DNA from: Ulvibacterium sp965248315
Lineage (GTDB): Bacteria > Bacteroidota > Bacteroidia > Flavobacteriales > Flavobacteriaceae
Direction: 5' to 3'
Assembly: GCF_965248315.1 (NCBI RefSeq)
Contig: NZ_CBDFIX010000002.1
Location: forward strand, 3,038,001 to 3,102,000
DNA: 64,000 nucleotides
Each line of letters begins with the position of its first letter. Within the stretch, counting starts at the first letter, position 1. Shown piece by piece: positions 42,642 to 51,042 of this stretch. Both the position numbers and the translations under genes were made by a program. Under the pieces are notes generated by a model. The model was not told the origin of the DNA. It saw only the letters and a program-made list of their open reading frames with translations, and did not search any database.

Positions 42642-45290
42642 ATGGAAGAGAATGAAGAAGTGAACGAGAGTCCTGAACAAAACCCGGACAGTTCCCAAGA
42701 TGCCCTCACCCGGGTTACGGGCATGTACAAGGATTGGTTTTTGGACTATGCTTCCTATGTTATTTTAGAACGGGCCGTACCTGCTATAGAGGACGGGTTT
42801 AAACCTGTGCAGCGCCGTATCATGCACGCATTGAAGGAACTGGATGACGGCCGCTACAATAAAGTGGCCAATGTTGTTGGCCATACCATGCAATACCACC
42901 CCCATGGAGATGCCAGTATTGCCGATGCCATGGTTCAAATAGGTCAAAAAGACTTGTTGATAGATACCCAGGGGAACTGGGGAAACATACTTACCGGGGA
43001 TAGTGCTGCTGCCTCCAGATATATTGAGGCCCGGCTTTCCAAATTTGCCTTGGACGTTGTCTTTAGCCCTAAGATTACGGAATGGCAGCTTTCCTATGAT
43101 GGTAGAAAAAAAGAACCGGTAAACCTGCCGGTAAAATTTCCGTTATTGTTGGCCCAAGGTGCAGAAGGTATCGCCGTAGGTCTTTCCACAAAGATACTTC
43201 CCCATAATTTCAACGAGCTAATAGATGCGTCCATAAAGCATCTGAAAGGACAACGTTTTAAGCTGTTCCCAGATTTTCCGACTGCCGGCATTATTGATGT
43301 AAGTAATTACAATGATGGCTTGAGGGGAGGCAAGATACGTGTCCGGGCCAAGATTTCCCAAAGGGATAAAAATACCTTGGTCATCAATGAGATTCCCTTT
43401 GGAACCAATACGTCCTCTTTGATCGATTCTATTCTTAAGGCCAATGACAAGGGAAAAATAAAAATCAAAAAAATAGAGGACAATACAGCGGCCGAGGTAG
43501 AAATTTTGGTTCATCTACCCAGTGGCATCTCTCCGGACAGGACCATTGATGCCCTATATGCGTTTACATCTTGTGAATCATCCATTTCTCCTTTGGCCTG
43601 TATCATCGAAGACAACAAACCTTTGTTCATTGGGGTCACGGAGATGTTAAGGCGTTCTACCGATGCCACTGTAGAATTATTGAGACAAGAGTTGGAAATC
43701 CAACTTTCCGAACTTCAGGAACAATGGCATTTTGCTTCATTGGAACGTATCTTCATTGAAAACCGAATCTATAGGGACATTGAGGAAGAAGAGACCTGGG
43801 AAGGGGTAATAACCGCAATAGACAAAGGATTGAAACCCCATACCCAACATCTAAAAAGAGCGGTAACCGAAGAGGATATTGTACGTTTGACGGAGATTCG
43901 TATAAAACGTATTTCCAAATTCGATTTGGACAAGGCGCAACAGCATTTGGAAAGTTTGGAAGAAAGAATTGCCCAAACCCAACACCATCTGGATAATTTG
44001 GTCGATTTTGCCATTGATTATTTCAAAGACTTGAAATCAAAATATGGAAAGGGACGTGAGCGCAAATCTGAAATTCGAATTTTTGATGATATTGAGGCGA
44101 CCAAAGTAGTCATACGCAATACCAAACTCTATGTAAACCGGGAGGAAGGTTTCGTTGGTACATCGTTACGACGTGATGAATATGTAACGGATTGCAGTGA
44201 TATTGATGACATTATCGTTTTTACAAAAGATGGAAAAATGATGGTGACCCGGGTAGATACCAAAACCTTTGTAGGCAAGAATATTATCCATGTCGCCGTA
44301 TTCAAGAAAAAGGACAAGCGTACTATTTATAATATGATTTATAAAGATGGTAGGGGAGGTGCCACATACATAAAGCGTTTTGCAGTTACCAGTATTACTA
44401 GGGATAAGGCCTATGAGCTAACCAGTGGTAAGGCAGGTACCGATGTATCGTATTTTTCAGCTAATCCCAATGGCGAGGCCGAAGTGGTTACCGTAAACCT
44501 AAGGCAAGTAGGAAGTATCAAAAAATTGAAATGGGATATGGATTTTGCCGATGTATTGATCAAAGGAAGGGCCTCCAAAGGAAACATTGTTACCAAGTAT
44601 TCGGTAAAACGTATAGAACTTAAGGAAAAAGGATTATCAACTTTAAAGCCCCGTAAGCTTTGGTTCGATGAAACCGTTCAGCGTTTGAACATGGATGAAC
44701 GCGGAGAATTTCTGGGAGAATTTACAGGGGAAGACCGCCTACTTATCATCAATCAAAATGGTCTGGTAAAGACGGTTATCCCAGAGCTTACGCTCCGTTT
44801 TGATGATGATATGATCGTGTTGGAAAAATGGGATCCCAACAAACCACTCTCCGCAATTCATTGGGAGGGCGAGAAGGAGCTATTCTATGTAAAGCGATTT
44901 TTGATTGAAAACCCGGACAAGGAAGAAACTATTATAACAGACCATTCCAAGTCCTACTTGGAAAAAATGTTTACGGATTATCGTCCAAGGGCAGAAATAG
45001 TTTTCTCCAAAAAGAGAGGGCAGGACCGAAAGAACAATCTGGAAATCAATTTGGAAGAATTCATATCAGTGAAAGGGATTACCGCAATGGGCAATCAATT
45101 GACCAAGGAGAAAGTACTTGAAATCAATGCTTTGGATCCATTGCCCTATGAACCTCCCGAACCTAAGGATACCATGGATATTGAGGTGGTGGACGAGGAA
45201 AATGTAGCTTCCGAAACAAAAGGGGGCAAATCCGAGTCTAGCGGTGAGGACGAAGGAAAAAATGATAATGAGCAAACTACGCTTTTCTAA
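42642..45290 (+). CDS. parC: DNA topoisomerase IV subunit A
   Basis: DNA-cleaving subunit, 882 residues. Catalytic Tyr127 lies in AASRYIEARLS. The quinolone-determining region reads HPHGDASIADAM (86-97), with Ala91 and Asp95 where E. coli ParC has Ser80 and Glu84. The coiled-coil gate is at about 370-470, and the beta-pinwheel C-terminal domain (blades such as GFVGTSLRRDEYVTDCSDID) ends at about 800. An acidic disordered tail of some 50 residues closes the protein. It is in an operon with parE. Confidence 0.96.
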   Translation: MEENEEVNESPEQNPDSSQDALTRVTGMYKDWFLDYASYVILERAVPAIEDGFKPVQRRIMHALKELDDGRYNKVANVVGHTMQYHPHGDASIADAMVQIGQKDLLIDTQGNWGNILTGDSAAASRYIEARLSKFALDVVFSPKITEWQLSYDGRKKEPVNLPVKFPLLLAQGAEGIAVGLSTKILPHNFNELIDASIKHLKGQRFKLFPDFPTAGIIDVSNYNDGLRGGKIRVRAKISQRDKNTLVINEIPFGTNTSSLIDSILKANDKGKIKIKKIEDNTAAEVEILVHLPSGISPDRTIDALYAFTSCESSISPLACIIEDNKPLFIGVTEMLRRSTDATVELLRQELEIQLSELQEQWHFASLERIFIENRIYRDIEEEETWEGVITAIDKGLKPHTQHLKRAVTEEDIVRLTEIRIKRISKFDLDKAQQHLESLEERIAQTQHHLDNLVDFAIDYFKDLKSKYGKGRERKSEIRIFDDIEATKVVIRNTKLYVNREEGFVGTSLRRDEYVTDCSDIDDIIVFTKDGKMMVTRVDTKTFVGKNIIHVAVFKKKDKRTIYNMIYKDGRGGATYIKRFAVTSITRDKAYELTSGKAGTDVSYFSANPNGEAEVVTVNLRQVGSIKKLKWDMDFADVLIKGRASKGNIVTKYSVKRIELKEKGLSTLKPRKLWFDETVQRLNMDERGEFLGEFTGEDRLLIINQNGLVKTVIPELTLRFDDDMIVLEKWDPNKPLSAIHWEGEKELFYVKRFLIENPDKEETIITDHSKSYLEKMFTDYRPRAEIVFSKKRGQDRKNNLEINLEEFISVKGITAMGNQLTKEKVLEINALDPLPYEPPEPKDTMDIEVVDEENVASETKGGKSESSGEDEGKNDNEQTTLF

Positions 45291-45434
45291 TTGAAGTAGT
45301 GGAAAAACTTCAAGAAGATACCATAATTCCACCCATAATATTAAGTTAACACAAAAATAAGATTGGGATAACTACGGATATATGTTTAAGGAAAGTAGGA
45401 AATTATCGCCTAGAACCCTATAAAAGACGAACAT

Positions 45435-45467
45435 TTTGCTTTTTTGAAACTAATAGCCTTATATTTA
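45435..45467 (+). promoter_or_regulatory. Candidate promoter of the second membrane hydroxylase gene
   Basis: TTTG at 45435-45438, 21 bases, then TATATTTA at 45460-45467, which matches TAnnTTTG except for the last base. The leader would be about 12 bases. Confidence 0.4.
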
Positions 45468-45485
45468 GCCCAAACTGATTGTTAG

Positions 45486-46442
45486 ATGGATTTTACCAAC
45501 CCCTTGGTATATGGTGTACCTTGTTTTATAGCTTTTATCTTATTGGAGTTAACCTATAGCAAAACCCACGGGGATGATGACCTTTACAATTGGAAAGATT
45601 TGTTCGCAAGCGGTTTTATGGGTGTTGGATCGGCAATCTTGGGTCCTTTGTTCAAGGTGATATTCGCTATTGTATTGTTTGAATATACCTATGAACTTTT
45701 TAATCCGGAAATAAATGGAGTTCGTACCAATATCATGGGGTATGCTTCCTTTGGTTATGCTTGGTATGTTTGGTTACTCTGTCAATTGGCGGATGATTTC
45801 ACGTATTATTGGTTTCATAGGGCCAACCACGAAGTTAGGGTGCTTTGGGCCGCCCATATCGTGCATCACTCTTCAGATAATTTTAATCTGGGAACGGCGG
45901 TTAGAAATGGTTGGTTCACAATAGTTTATAAACCTTTGTTCTATATGTGGATGCCGGCTATTGGGTTCCCTCCGGAAATGGTAATGGTATGTTTGGGGAT
46001 AGAGGCCCTATGGCAATTTCAGCTACATTCCGTATATGTTCCAAAAATGGGTTGGATAGAGAAGATTTTCAATACACATACCATGCATCAGGTACACCAC
46101 GCACAGAATGTTGAATATTTGGATAAGAATCATGGTGGATTCCTTAATATATTTGACAAGCTATTTGGAACCTGGAAAGAACTGGATGATGATATCGATG
46201 TAAAATATGGGGTAATCCATTCACCTGAATCCTACAATCCAATGGTCATCCTTACCCATGAGTATAAAGATATCTGGAATGACCTTAAAAAATCAAAAAA
46301 GCTTTCCCATAAGTTAATGTATATTTTTGGACCTCCGGGCTGGAGCCATGATGGGAGTACCTTAACGGTGAAACAACAACAACGTCTTTTTGAGGAACAG
46401 AAAAAGATAAATCCCAAATTGGCCTATAGCCGGCCTAATTAG
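45486..46442 (+). CDS. Sterol desaturase/fatty acid hydroxylase family membrane protein
   Basis: Di-iron membrane enzyme of 318 residues. His clusters are HRANH (HxxxH), HIVHHSS (HxxHH), and HTMHQVHHAQN. The C-terminal third is soluble (GTWKELDDDIDVKYGVIHSPESYNP), as in the C5-sterol-desaturase/alkylglycerol-monooxygenase-like branch of the family. It is only distantly similar to the member at 28574; the spacing of the His motifs differs. Probable activity is lipid or carotenoid hydroxylation; the substrate is unknown. It is convergent with terC, with 21 bases between them. Confidence 0.9.
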   Translation: MDFTNPLVYGVPCFIAFILLELTYSKTHGDDDLYNWKDLFASGFMGVGSAILGPLFKVIFAIVLFEYTYELFNPEINGVRTNIMGYASFGYAWYVWLLCQLADDFTYYWFHRANHEVRVLWAAHIVHHSSDNFNLGTAVRNGWFTIVYKPLFYMWMPAIGFPPEMVMVCLGIEALWQFQLHSVYVPKMGWIEKIFNTHTMHQVHHAQNVEYLDKNHGGFLNIFDKLFGTWKELDDDIDVKYGVIHSPESYNPMVILTHEYKDIWNDLKKSKKLSHKLMYIFGPPGWSHDGSTLTVKQQQRLFEEQKKINPKLAYSRPN

Positions 46443-46463
46443 TCCGATACTCTGGAAGTTGAA

Positions 46464-47273
46464 TCATTCGCTTCTGCTTTCCAAAGCGTCTTCTTTTTTT
46501 CGCAATTTCATATTCAAAAATTCTATCAGCAATGAAAAAGCGATAGCAAAGTATAGGTAGCCTTTTGGAATGGCGCCGATTTCCTGATCAAAAATTTTGG
46601 TATGGCTTAGATGTGCCGCTTCCGCAATTAACATAAAACCGATAAGAATCAAAAAAGAGAGTGCCAATAGCTGCATGGAAGGATGCTTGTTGATAAAGAC
46701 CCGTATGGGATTGGCAAACACCATCATTATTATGATAGAAATGACAACGGCAATGATCATGACTATTAAGGCATCCATGGGACTATCGCCTATTCCATTG
46801 GTCATACCAACTGCCGTAAGAATAGAATCTATGGAAAATATAAAATCAATGAGCACTATTTGAACTATCGCGTTTGAAAAGCTTGTAATTTTCTTTGCAT
46901 CCAATTCATCCTTATCGTGGGAGGGCAGCTCAACTTTTTCATGAATTTCCGAGGTGCTTTTGTAAAGGAGGAACAGTCCCCCAAAAAATAAAATTAAAGC
47001 TTGGCCACTTATCCCAGTAGTGAGCCAAGGGGAGTCAATATAGTAGAAAGGGTTTTTTAAGCCTATCAAAAAAGAGACGGCGAACAGTAGGATTATGCGC
47101 TGCACCATGGCCAAAAGCAATCCTATATTGGTGGCCCTCTTCCGTTGGTTTTGGGGCAATTTATTGGCTACTATGGAAATGAAAACTATATTATCTATTC
47201 CAAGTACGATTTCCAAAAAGGTCAAGGTCAACAAAGCGACCCACGCATCGGGGCTTGCAAAAAATTCAAACAT
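46464..47273 (-). CDS. TerC-family integral membrane protein
   Basis: Protein of 269 residues with seven or more membrane helices and the TerC signatures EIVLGIDNIVFISI (near 21-34) and DFIFSIDSILTAVG (near 143-156), whose acidic residues in membrane helices suggest metal handling. The family is linked to tellurite resistance and, in other bacteria, to manganese export and metal loading of exocytoplasmic proteins. A charged C-terminal tail ends the protein. It lies two bases after a small lipoprotein gene and is likely cotranscribed with it. Confidence 0.92.
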   Translation of the reverse strand: MFEFFASPDAWVALLTLTFLEIVLGIDNIVFISIVANKLPQNQRKRATNIGLLLAMVQRIILLFAVSFLIGLKNPFYYIDSPWLTTGISGQALILFFGGLFLLYKSTSEIHEKVELPSHDKDELDAKKITSFSNAIVQIVLIDFIFSIDSILTAVGMTNGIGDSPMDALIVMIIAVVISIIIMMVFANPIRVFINKHPSMQLLALSFLILIGFMLIAEAAHLSHTKIFDQEIGAIPKGYLYFAIAFSLLIEFLNMKLRKKEDALESRSE

Positions 47274-47275
47274 AT

Positions 47276-47653
47276 TCAGTTGGTTTTTATAGCGGTTCCT
47301 CTAGATTTTTGGCTTTGGCCAACTATATTGTACTCAAACGTATAGGAACTATCGGTAGTTGACAATATCTTCATGTGCACGGACTTCTCCTCAGATTTGT
47401 TCTTGGGGTTTATTTTCTTTACGATGTATTCACAATCGTTTATCCAACGAACGGACGAGGTATCCGCCTTTCCCTCAAAATAATCAATTTCAATAGTATC
47501 ATTACGGTGAAAAGTGGTCATAACTTCCTCTCCATCAATTTGAGTTGTAAAGGAGAAGCTCCCTTGCTTAAATCGGGCGCAATCCCTTTGTGGCCCATAG
47601 CAGGATGCGATTATAAAAATTACATATAAGGTAGGGATTAGTTTTTTGAACAT
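47276..47653 (-). CDS. Small lipoprotein of unknown function
   Basis: Protein of 125 residues: signal with lipobox IIASC, then a beta-rich domain with GSFSFTTQIDGEE, WINDCEYIVKKINPK and YTFEYNIVG segments. A conserved-looking Cys (DCARF) follows the lipid Cys, with a second in NDCEY. I recall relatives in flavobacterial databases carrying the name DNA topoisomerase IV; nothing in the sequence supports that and it looks like an inherited error. The gene is followed at once by terC. Confidence 0.8.
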   Translation of the reverse strand: MFKKLIPTLYVIFIIASCYGPQRDCARFKQGSFSFTTQIDGEEVMTTFHRNDTIEIDYFEGKADTSSVRWINDCEYIVKKINPKNKSEEKSVHMKILSTTDSSYTFEYNIVGQSQKSRGTAIKTN

Positions 47654-47677
47654 GACACAAAATAAACAAATTAATGG

Positions 47678-48049
47678 CTAGTCACCACCATAGATCTTGA
47701 AACTTCCGTCGGAATGAAGAATAATAATTTTGTCGACCGATTTATGTCGCTCACCTATATTTGGACTTTGAGCTTTTTTAAGAAGCGATGGGGTAGGGGT
47801 CATAGGCAGATCTGTGTCCGATGTTTTGGGAAATGTCCCCTTCCCTTTTAAAAACCAATATAAATCTACTTCGGGGAAGGTGTCATTGACCTTAAGTATA
47901 AAATCCAAACTTGGCTTGTTGCGACCCGTGAGCAAATGTGAAATACTAGATCGCTGCACACCAATCCTGTCCGCAAATGCGGAAGCGGAAAGATCATAGT
48001 AACGCAACAACTTCCGCAATCGTTTTGTAAAATCTTCCTGATTTACCAT
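47678..48049 (-). CDS. XRE-family transcriptional regulator
   Basis: Small repressor-like protein of 123 residues from ATG 48049. The helix-turn-helix is at about 17-50 (SASAFADRIGVQRSSISHLLTGRNKPSLDFI) in the Cro/C1 pattern. A short linker leads to a Pro-rich middle and a tail with KIIILHSDGSFKIYGGD, not a peptidase domain. It resembles the second regulator at 57985 in plan (HTH, then a ...WLI/FxxGxG motif). It is divergent from an M14 peptidase gene across 267 very AT-rich bases with TATACA/TGTATA palindromes, so autoregulation and control of the peptidase gene are plausible. Confidence 0.88.
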   Translation of the reverse strand: MVNQEDFTKRLRKLLRYYDLSASAFADRIGVQRSSISHLLTGRNKPSLDFILKVNDTFPEVDLYWFLKGKGTFPKTSDTDLPMTPTPSLLKKAQSPNIGERHKSVDKIIILHSDGSFKIYGGD

Positions 48050-48164
48050 TGTAACTAATCTTCTCTCAATGTAACGCTTACTATAACTTAATGGAAGTAG
48101 AATCAACCACTTGCGTTTAAAAAACTAATTATTTGTATTTAAATAAAATAGCTTAAAATACTGA

Positions 48165-48297
48165 TATACAAATGCTTAGTTAAATTTCATAATTAACGCC
48201 CCAAAGTTGTATACAAATGTACAAATAGATATATACAAAATGTATACATAAGTAACTTATATAGATACAATTGTAATTGCTAATGCTATTACTTTTG
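48165..48297. promoter_or_regulatory. Divergent promoter/operator region with repeated TATACAAATG motifs
   Basis: TATACAAATG occurs at 48165 and 48210 and, with one extra A, at 48232. TTGTATACAA (48207-48216) is a perfect palindrome, and TATAC with GTATA five bases apart (48232-48246) is an inverted repeat. Minus-strand TACATTTG (48214-48221) is a -7 element overlapping the palindrome, suited to autorepression by the XRE protein. Plus-strand TACTTTTG at 48290-48297 is a -7 element for the peptidase gene. Confidence 0.45.
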
Positions 48298-48316
48298 TAT
48301 CATAGCTGTATGCCCA

Positions 48317-49426
48317 ATGCCCTTTCAAGATTTAGATTACTCGAACATTAAGGAAAAAAGTATCCTCGGTCGCTATGTGTCCCACCGTCAACTGGCAAAG
48401 TATGTGAATACATTACGCGAACCATTTTCAGTTGAGACCATCGGATTGTCCGTTGAAAACCGTTCCATTGAAAGTATTACCGTGGGCTCGGGAAAGCAAC
48501 GAATATTAATGTGGTCCCAAATGCACGGTAACGAGTCTACGACAACCAAGGCGGTTTTGGATCTTATGAATTTTTTGAACTCCGAAATGGGAGATTCCTT
48601 AGCTATTCTTCAAAAATGTACTCTACGTATAATACCCATGTTAAATCCTGATGGTGCTGAGGTCTATACCCGAGTCAATGCCAATAAAGTTGACCTTAAT
48701 AGGGATGCCAAAAAGCTTACCCAACCTGAGAGCAAATTATTGCGAACGGCTTATGAGGGTTTTCAACCCCATTTTTGCCTGAATCTACACGATCAGCGTA
48801 CAATTTTTAATGTAGGCCATACCCCAAAACCCGCTACGGCCTCTTTTCTGGCACCGGCCGGCGACGAGCAAAGAACTATAACCGAATCCCGAAGAAAAAG
48901 TATGAAGCTCATTGGGGCTATTGATCACGGATTAAATTCCTGTATTCCGGGACAGATAGGAAGGTATGACGATACCTACAACGCCAAATGCGTTGGAGAT
49001 ACCTTTCAAGCGCTGGGTACCCCTACAGTGTTATTCGAAGCAGGACATTTTGTCGATGACTATGAGCGCGAACAGACCAGAAAGTATATTTTTTATGCCC
49101 TGATTTTGGCCTTGAGGAATATCTCCGAGGATGGGTACGAGTGCTTTACTGAAACGGATTATTTTAATATACCAGAAAACAACAAACTGTTTTTTGACAT
49201 ATTGATTCGGAACGCTAGCGCAATAAACACCTCGTTTAATGGAAAAGATAGCCTTGGAATTTTGTATACAGAGGTGTTGAAAGATGAAAAAATACACTTT
49301 GTTCCGAAAATTGAAATGGTTGGCGAGTTGGAAGGTTATTTTGGGCACCAATCCTACAACTGTTTAAATGGCAATGATTTAAAACTTTTAAAACAACAGC
49401 CTTTTTGGGAAGACATTGCAGACTAG
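48317..49426 (+). CDS. M14-family zinc carboxypeptidase-like protein
   Basis: Cytoplasmic-looking peptidase of 369 residues; no signal peptide. Zinc ligands are His70 and Glu73 in SQMHGNES and His158 in LNLHDQ. Substrate motifs are MLNPDGAEVYTRVNANKVDLNRDAK, and the catalytic Glu is in VLFEAGHF. It resembles the M14 branch of succinylglutamate desuccinylase/murein peptide amidase-like enzymes more than secreted carboxypeptidases. Possible roles include peptidoglycan-peptide trimming or processing of modified amino acids. It is preceded by its own -7 element and is divergent from an XRE regulator gene. Confidence 0.88.
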   Translation: MPFQDLDYSNIKEKSILGRYVSHRQLAKYVNTLREPFSVETIGLSVENRSIESITVGSGKQRILMWSQMHGNESTTTKAVLDLMNFLNSEMGDSLAILQKCTLRIIPMLNPDGAEVYTRVNANKVDLNRDAKKLTQPESKLLRTAYEGFQPHFCLNLHDQRTIFNVGHTPKPATASFLAPAGDEQRTITESRRKSMKLIGAIDHGLNSCIPGQIGRYDDTYNAKCVGDTFQALGTPTVLFEAGHFVDDYEREQTRKYIFYALILALRNISEDGYECFTETDYFNIPENNKLFFDILIRNASAINTSFNGKDSLGILYTEVLKDEKIHFVPKIEMVGELEGYFGHQSYNCLNGNDLKLLKQQPFWEDIAD

Positions 49427-49476
49427 TTTTGTATTAATTTGTCAAAAAATATACATTTATTACGTTTTCGTTAAAA

Positions 49477-49498
49477 AAACGCAAGTTTTACTGCGTTT
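49477..49498. promoter_or_regulatory. Inverted repeat upstream of the Lrp/AsnC gene
   Basis: AAACGCA (49477-49483) and TGCGTTT (49492-49498) with an eight-base AT-rich loop, about 40 bases upstream of the regulator's start. It could be an autoregulatory Lrp-type operator. A terminator for the M14 gene is also possible because a T-rich stretch follows. Confidence 0.4.
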
Positions 49499-49538
49499 AA
49501 TTTCTTAATTTTTTATTTTAGCCGTAAAATTTATAGAG

Positions 49539-50018
49539 ATGGGTAAAGTAAAATTGGATGAAATAGATCACCAGATTTTGGATATGTTGATTGACAACAC
49601 CAGAACACCATTTACAGATATCGCCAAAAAACTTTTGATTTCCGCCGGAACGGTCCATGTTAGGGTCAAAAAAATGGAAGAGGCTGGTATTATTAAAGGG
49701 TCTTCGCTTACTCTGGACTATGTACAATTGGGTTACGCCTTCATCGCTTATGTAGGAATATTTCTGGAAAAAACGCATCAGACCAAATTTGTAATCGAAC
49801 GTTTGGAACAAATACCCAATGTTACTATTGCCCATATCACAACGGGTAAGTTCAACATTTTTTGCAAAATCCGGGCAAAGGATACTACGCATGCCAAGAA
49901 CATTATATTTAGAATAGATGATATTGATGGCATAAGTAGAACCGAGACCATGATTTCCTTAGAGGAAAGCTTCAATGACAAAAAACGGTTAATGCATACT
50001 ATATTTAACGAACTCTAA
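49539..50018 (+). CDS. Lrp/AsnC-family transcriptional regulator
   Basis: Protein of 159 residues. The N-terminal winged HTH covers about 6-55 (DEIDHQILDMLIDNTRTPFTDIAKKLLISAGTVHVRVKKMEEAG), and a C-terminal RAM/ligand domain follows (about 70-150) with the usual GKFNIFCKIRAKD segment. Such proteins sense amino acids and act as octamers. An inverted repeat lies just upstream. It is followed, 63 bases later, by a DinB-family gene in the same direction; no amino acid gene is adjacent, so the effector is unknown. Confidence 0.94.
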   Translation: MGKVKLDEIDHQILDMLIDNTRTPFTDIAKKLLISAGTVHVRVKKMEEAGIIKGSSLTLDYVQLGYAFIAYVGIFLEKTHQTKFVIERLEQIPNVTIAHITTGKFNIFCKIRAKDTTHAKNIIFRIDDIDGISRTETMISLEESFNDKKRLMHTIFNEL

Positions 50019-50081
50019 GGCATAAAGAGTTTTCTACTTTAATCAGTTTTCCTGCACTTTTAACAAATAAGTCCAGAATAC

Positions 50082-50597
50082 ATGAAAACATCAGAAATAC
50101 AATTGCCGGACGGTAATGTATTCTATAAAACCTATATAGATGTACTAGGTGAGGTGGAACTAACGGATTTTCTGCAAAAACAGTTAGAGAACTTTCCCCA
50201 ATTCATCAATAGTATTCCAGATAGCAAATGGCAGTATGCCTATGAAGAACAAAAATGGACCGTTGCCGAAGTTCTATTGCATGTAATAGATGCCGAACGT
50301 GTTTTTCAATATAGGGCCTTGCGCTTTGCACGCGGGGACAGGACGGCATTGCCAGGTTTTGATCAGGATGAATACGTTGAATTATCGGGAGCGAATAGAA
50401 GATCTAAGGAAAGTCTTATCGAAGAGTATCGAGCTGTAAGACGTGCATCAATAGCTCTTTTTACTAGTTTGGACAGGCAAAGGCTTACGGCTAGCGGTAC
50501 TGCAAGCGACATGTCCTGGAGCGTTGCAGCTTTGGGATTTGTAATATGCGGACATCAAAAACACCACCGCAACATCCTAAGGGAACGTTACTTATAG
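50082..50597 (+). CDS. DinB-family metal-dependent protein
   Basis: Four-helix-bundle protein of 171 residues (DinB/DUF664 family) with the three metal-binding His: His67 in VLLHVIDAE and His158/His162 in GHQKHHRN. Relatives include bacillithiol and mycothiol transferases, and many are stress-linked enzymes of unknown substrate. This one has the helix pattern NFPQFINSIPDSKWQYAYEEQKWTVAEVLLH typical of the group. It stops three bases from the end of a convergent hypothetical gene. Confidence 0.88.
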   Translation: MKTSEIQLPDGNVFYKTYIDVLGEVELTDFLQKQLENFPQFINSIPDSKWQYAYEEQKWTVAEVLLHVIDAERVFQYRALRFARGDRTALPGFDQDEYVELSGANRRSKESLIEEYRAVRRASIALFTSLDRQRLTASGTASDMSWSVAALGFVICGHQKHHRNILRERYL

Positions 50598-50600
50598 GAA

Positions 50601-50936
50601 TCAATCAAAATCTCCGTCGTCGTCCGGTTCACTGTCAGAGTTCATTTCCGTCTCCATTTCTTGAGCGTCGACTTCCTCTAAAACGGGCTCCGATTTTGAA
50701 TCCAATTCCTTTTCTATAGTATCTTCAAAGTTGGAAATAAAATTGGAAAGTGATTTGCTGATTTTTACCAAATACAGAATGTCCTGGGTTCTTAGCTCAA
50801 CAGCCTCTACAATTTCCCCATGGGCATTTTTAAAGGTAATGATATCATCGTCCCCATAACCATCCGGATAGGTTTCAATGAGCAACGCGGCCAAAGCGTG
50901 ATCCAATTTTTTGTAATCAACCAATTTTCGTATCAT
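50601..50936 (-). CDS. Conserved hypothetical protein with acidic tail
   Basis: Protein of 111 residues. The first 60 residues form a compact domain (DHALAALLIETYPDGYGDDDIITFKNAHGE), a helix follows, and the last 35 residues are almost all Asp, Glu and Ser. No signal or membrane segment is present. Such a tail suggests a protein-protein contact or a solubility element. I do not know the family, but codon and base use are like the neighbours, and the short convergent gap to the DinB gene supports a real gene. Confidence 0.78.
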   Translation of the reverse strand: MIRKLVDYKKLDHALAALLIETYPDGYGDDDIITFKNAHGEIVEAVELRTQDILYLVKISKSLSNFISNFEDTIEKELDSKSEPVLEEVDAQEMETEMNSDSEPDDDGDFD

Positions 50937-51042
50937 AACTAGGTCAGATTAAATTTGGGTATTAAACTGAGCCTAAACTATATATTTTTTTTATTGGAAA
51001 ATGCAAAGAGTTGTCAAACCCTATTTTTAGTATATGTATGAC

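Noticed and set aside
45291..45313. TTGAAGT/ACTTCAA inverted repeat after parC as a terminator
   Set aside because: Only seven base pairs and no T-run follows.
46464..47273. Tellurite resistance operon
   Set aside because: Only a lone TerC-family gene is present; terABD and terZ are absent, and the family is broadly a membrane metal protein.
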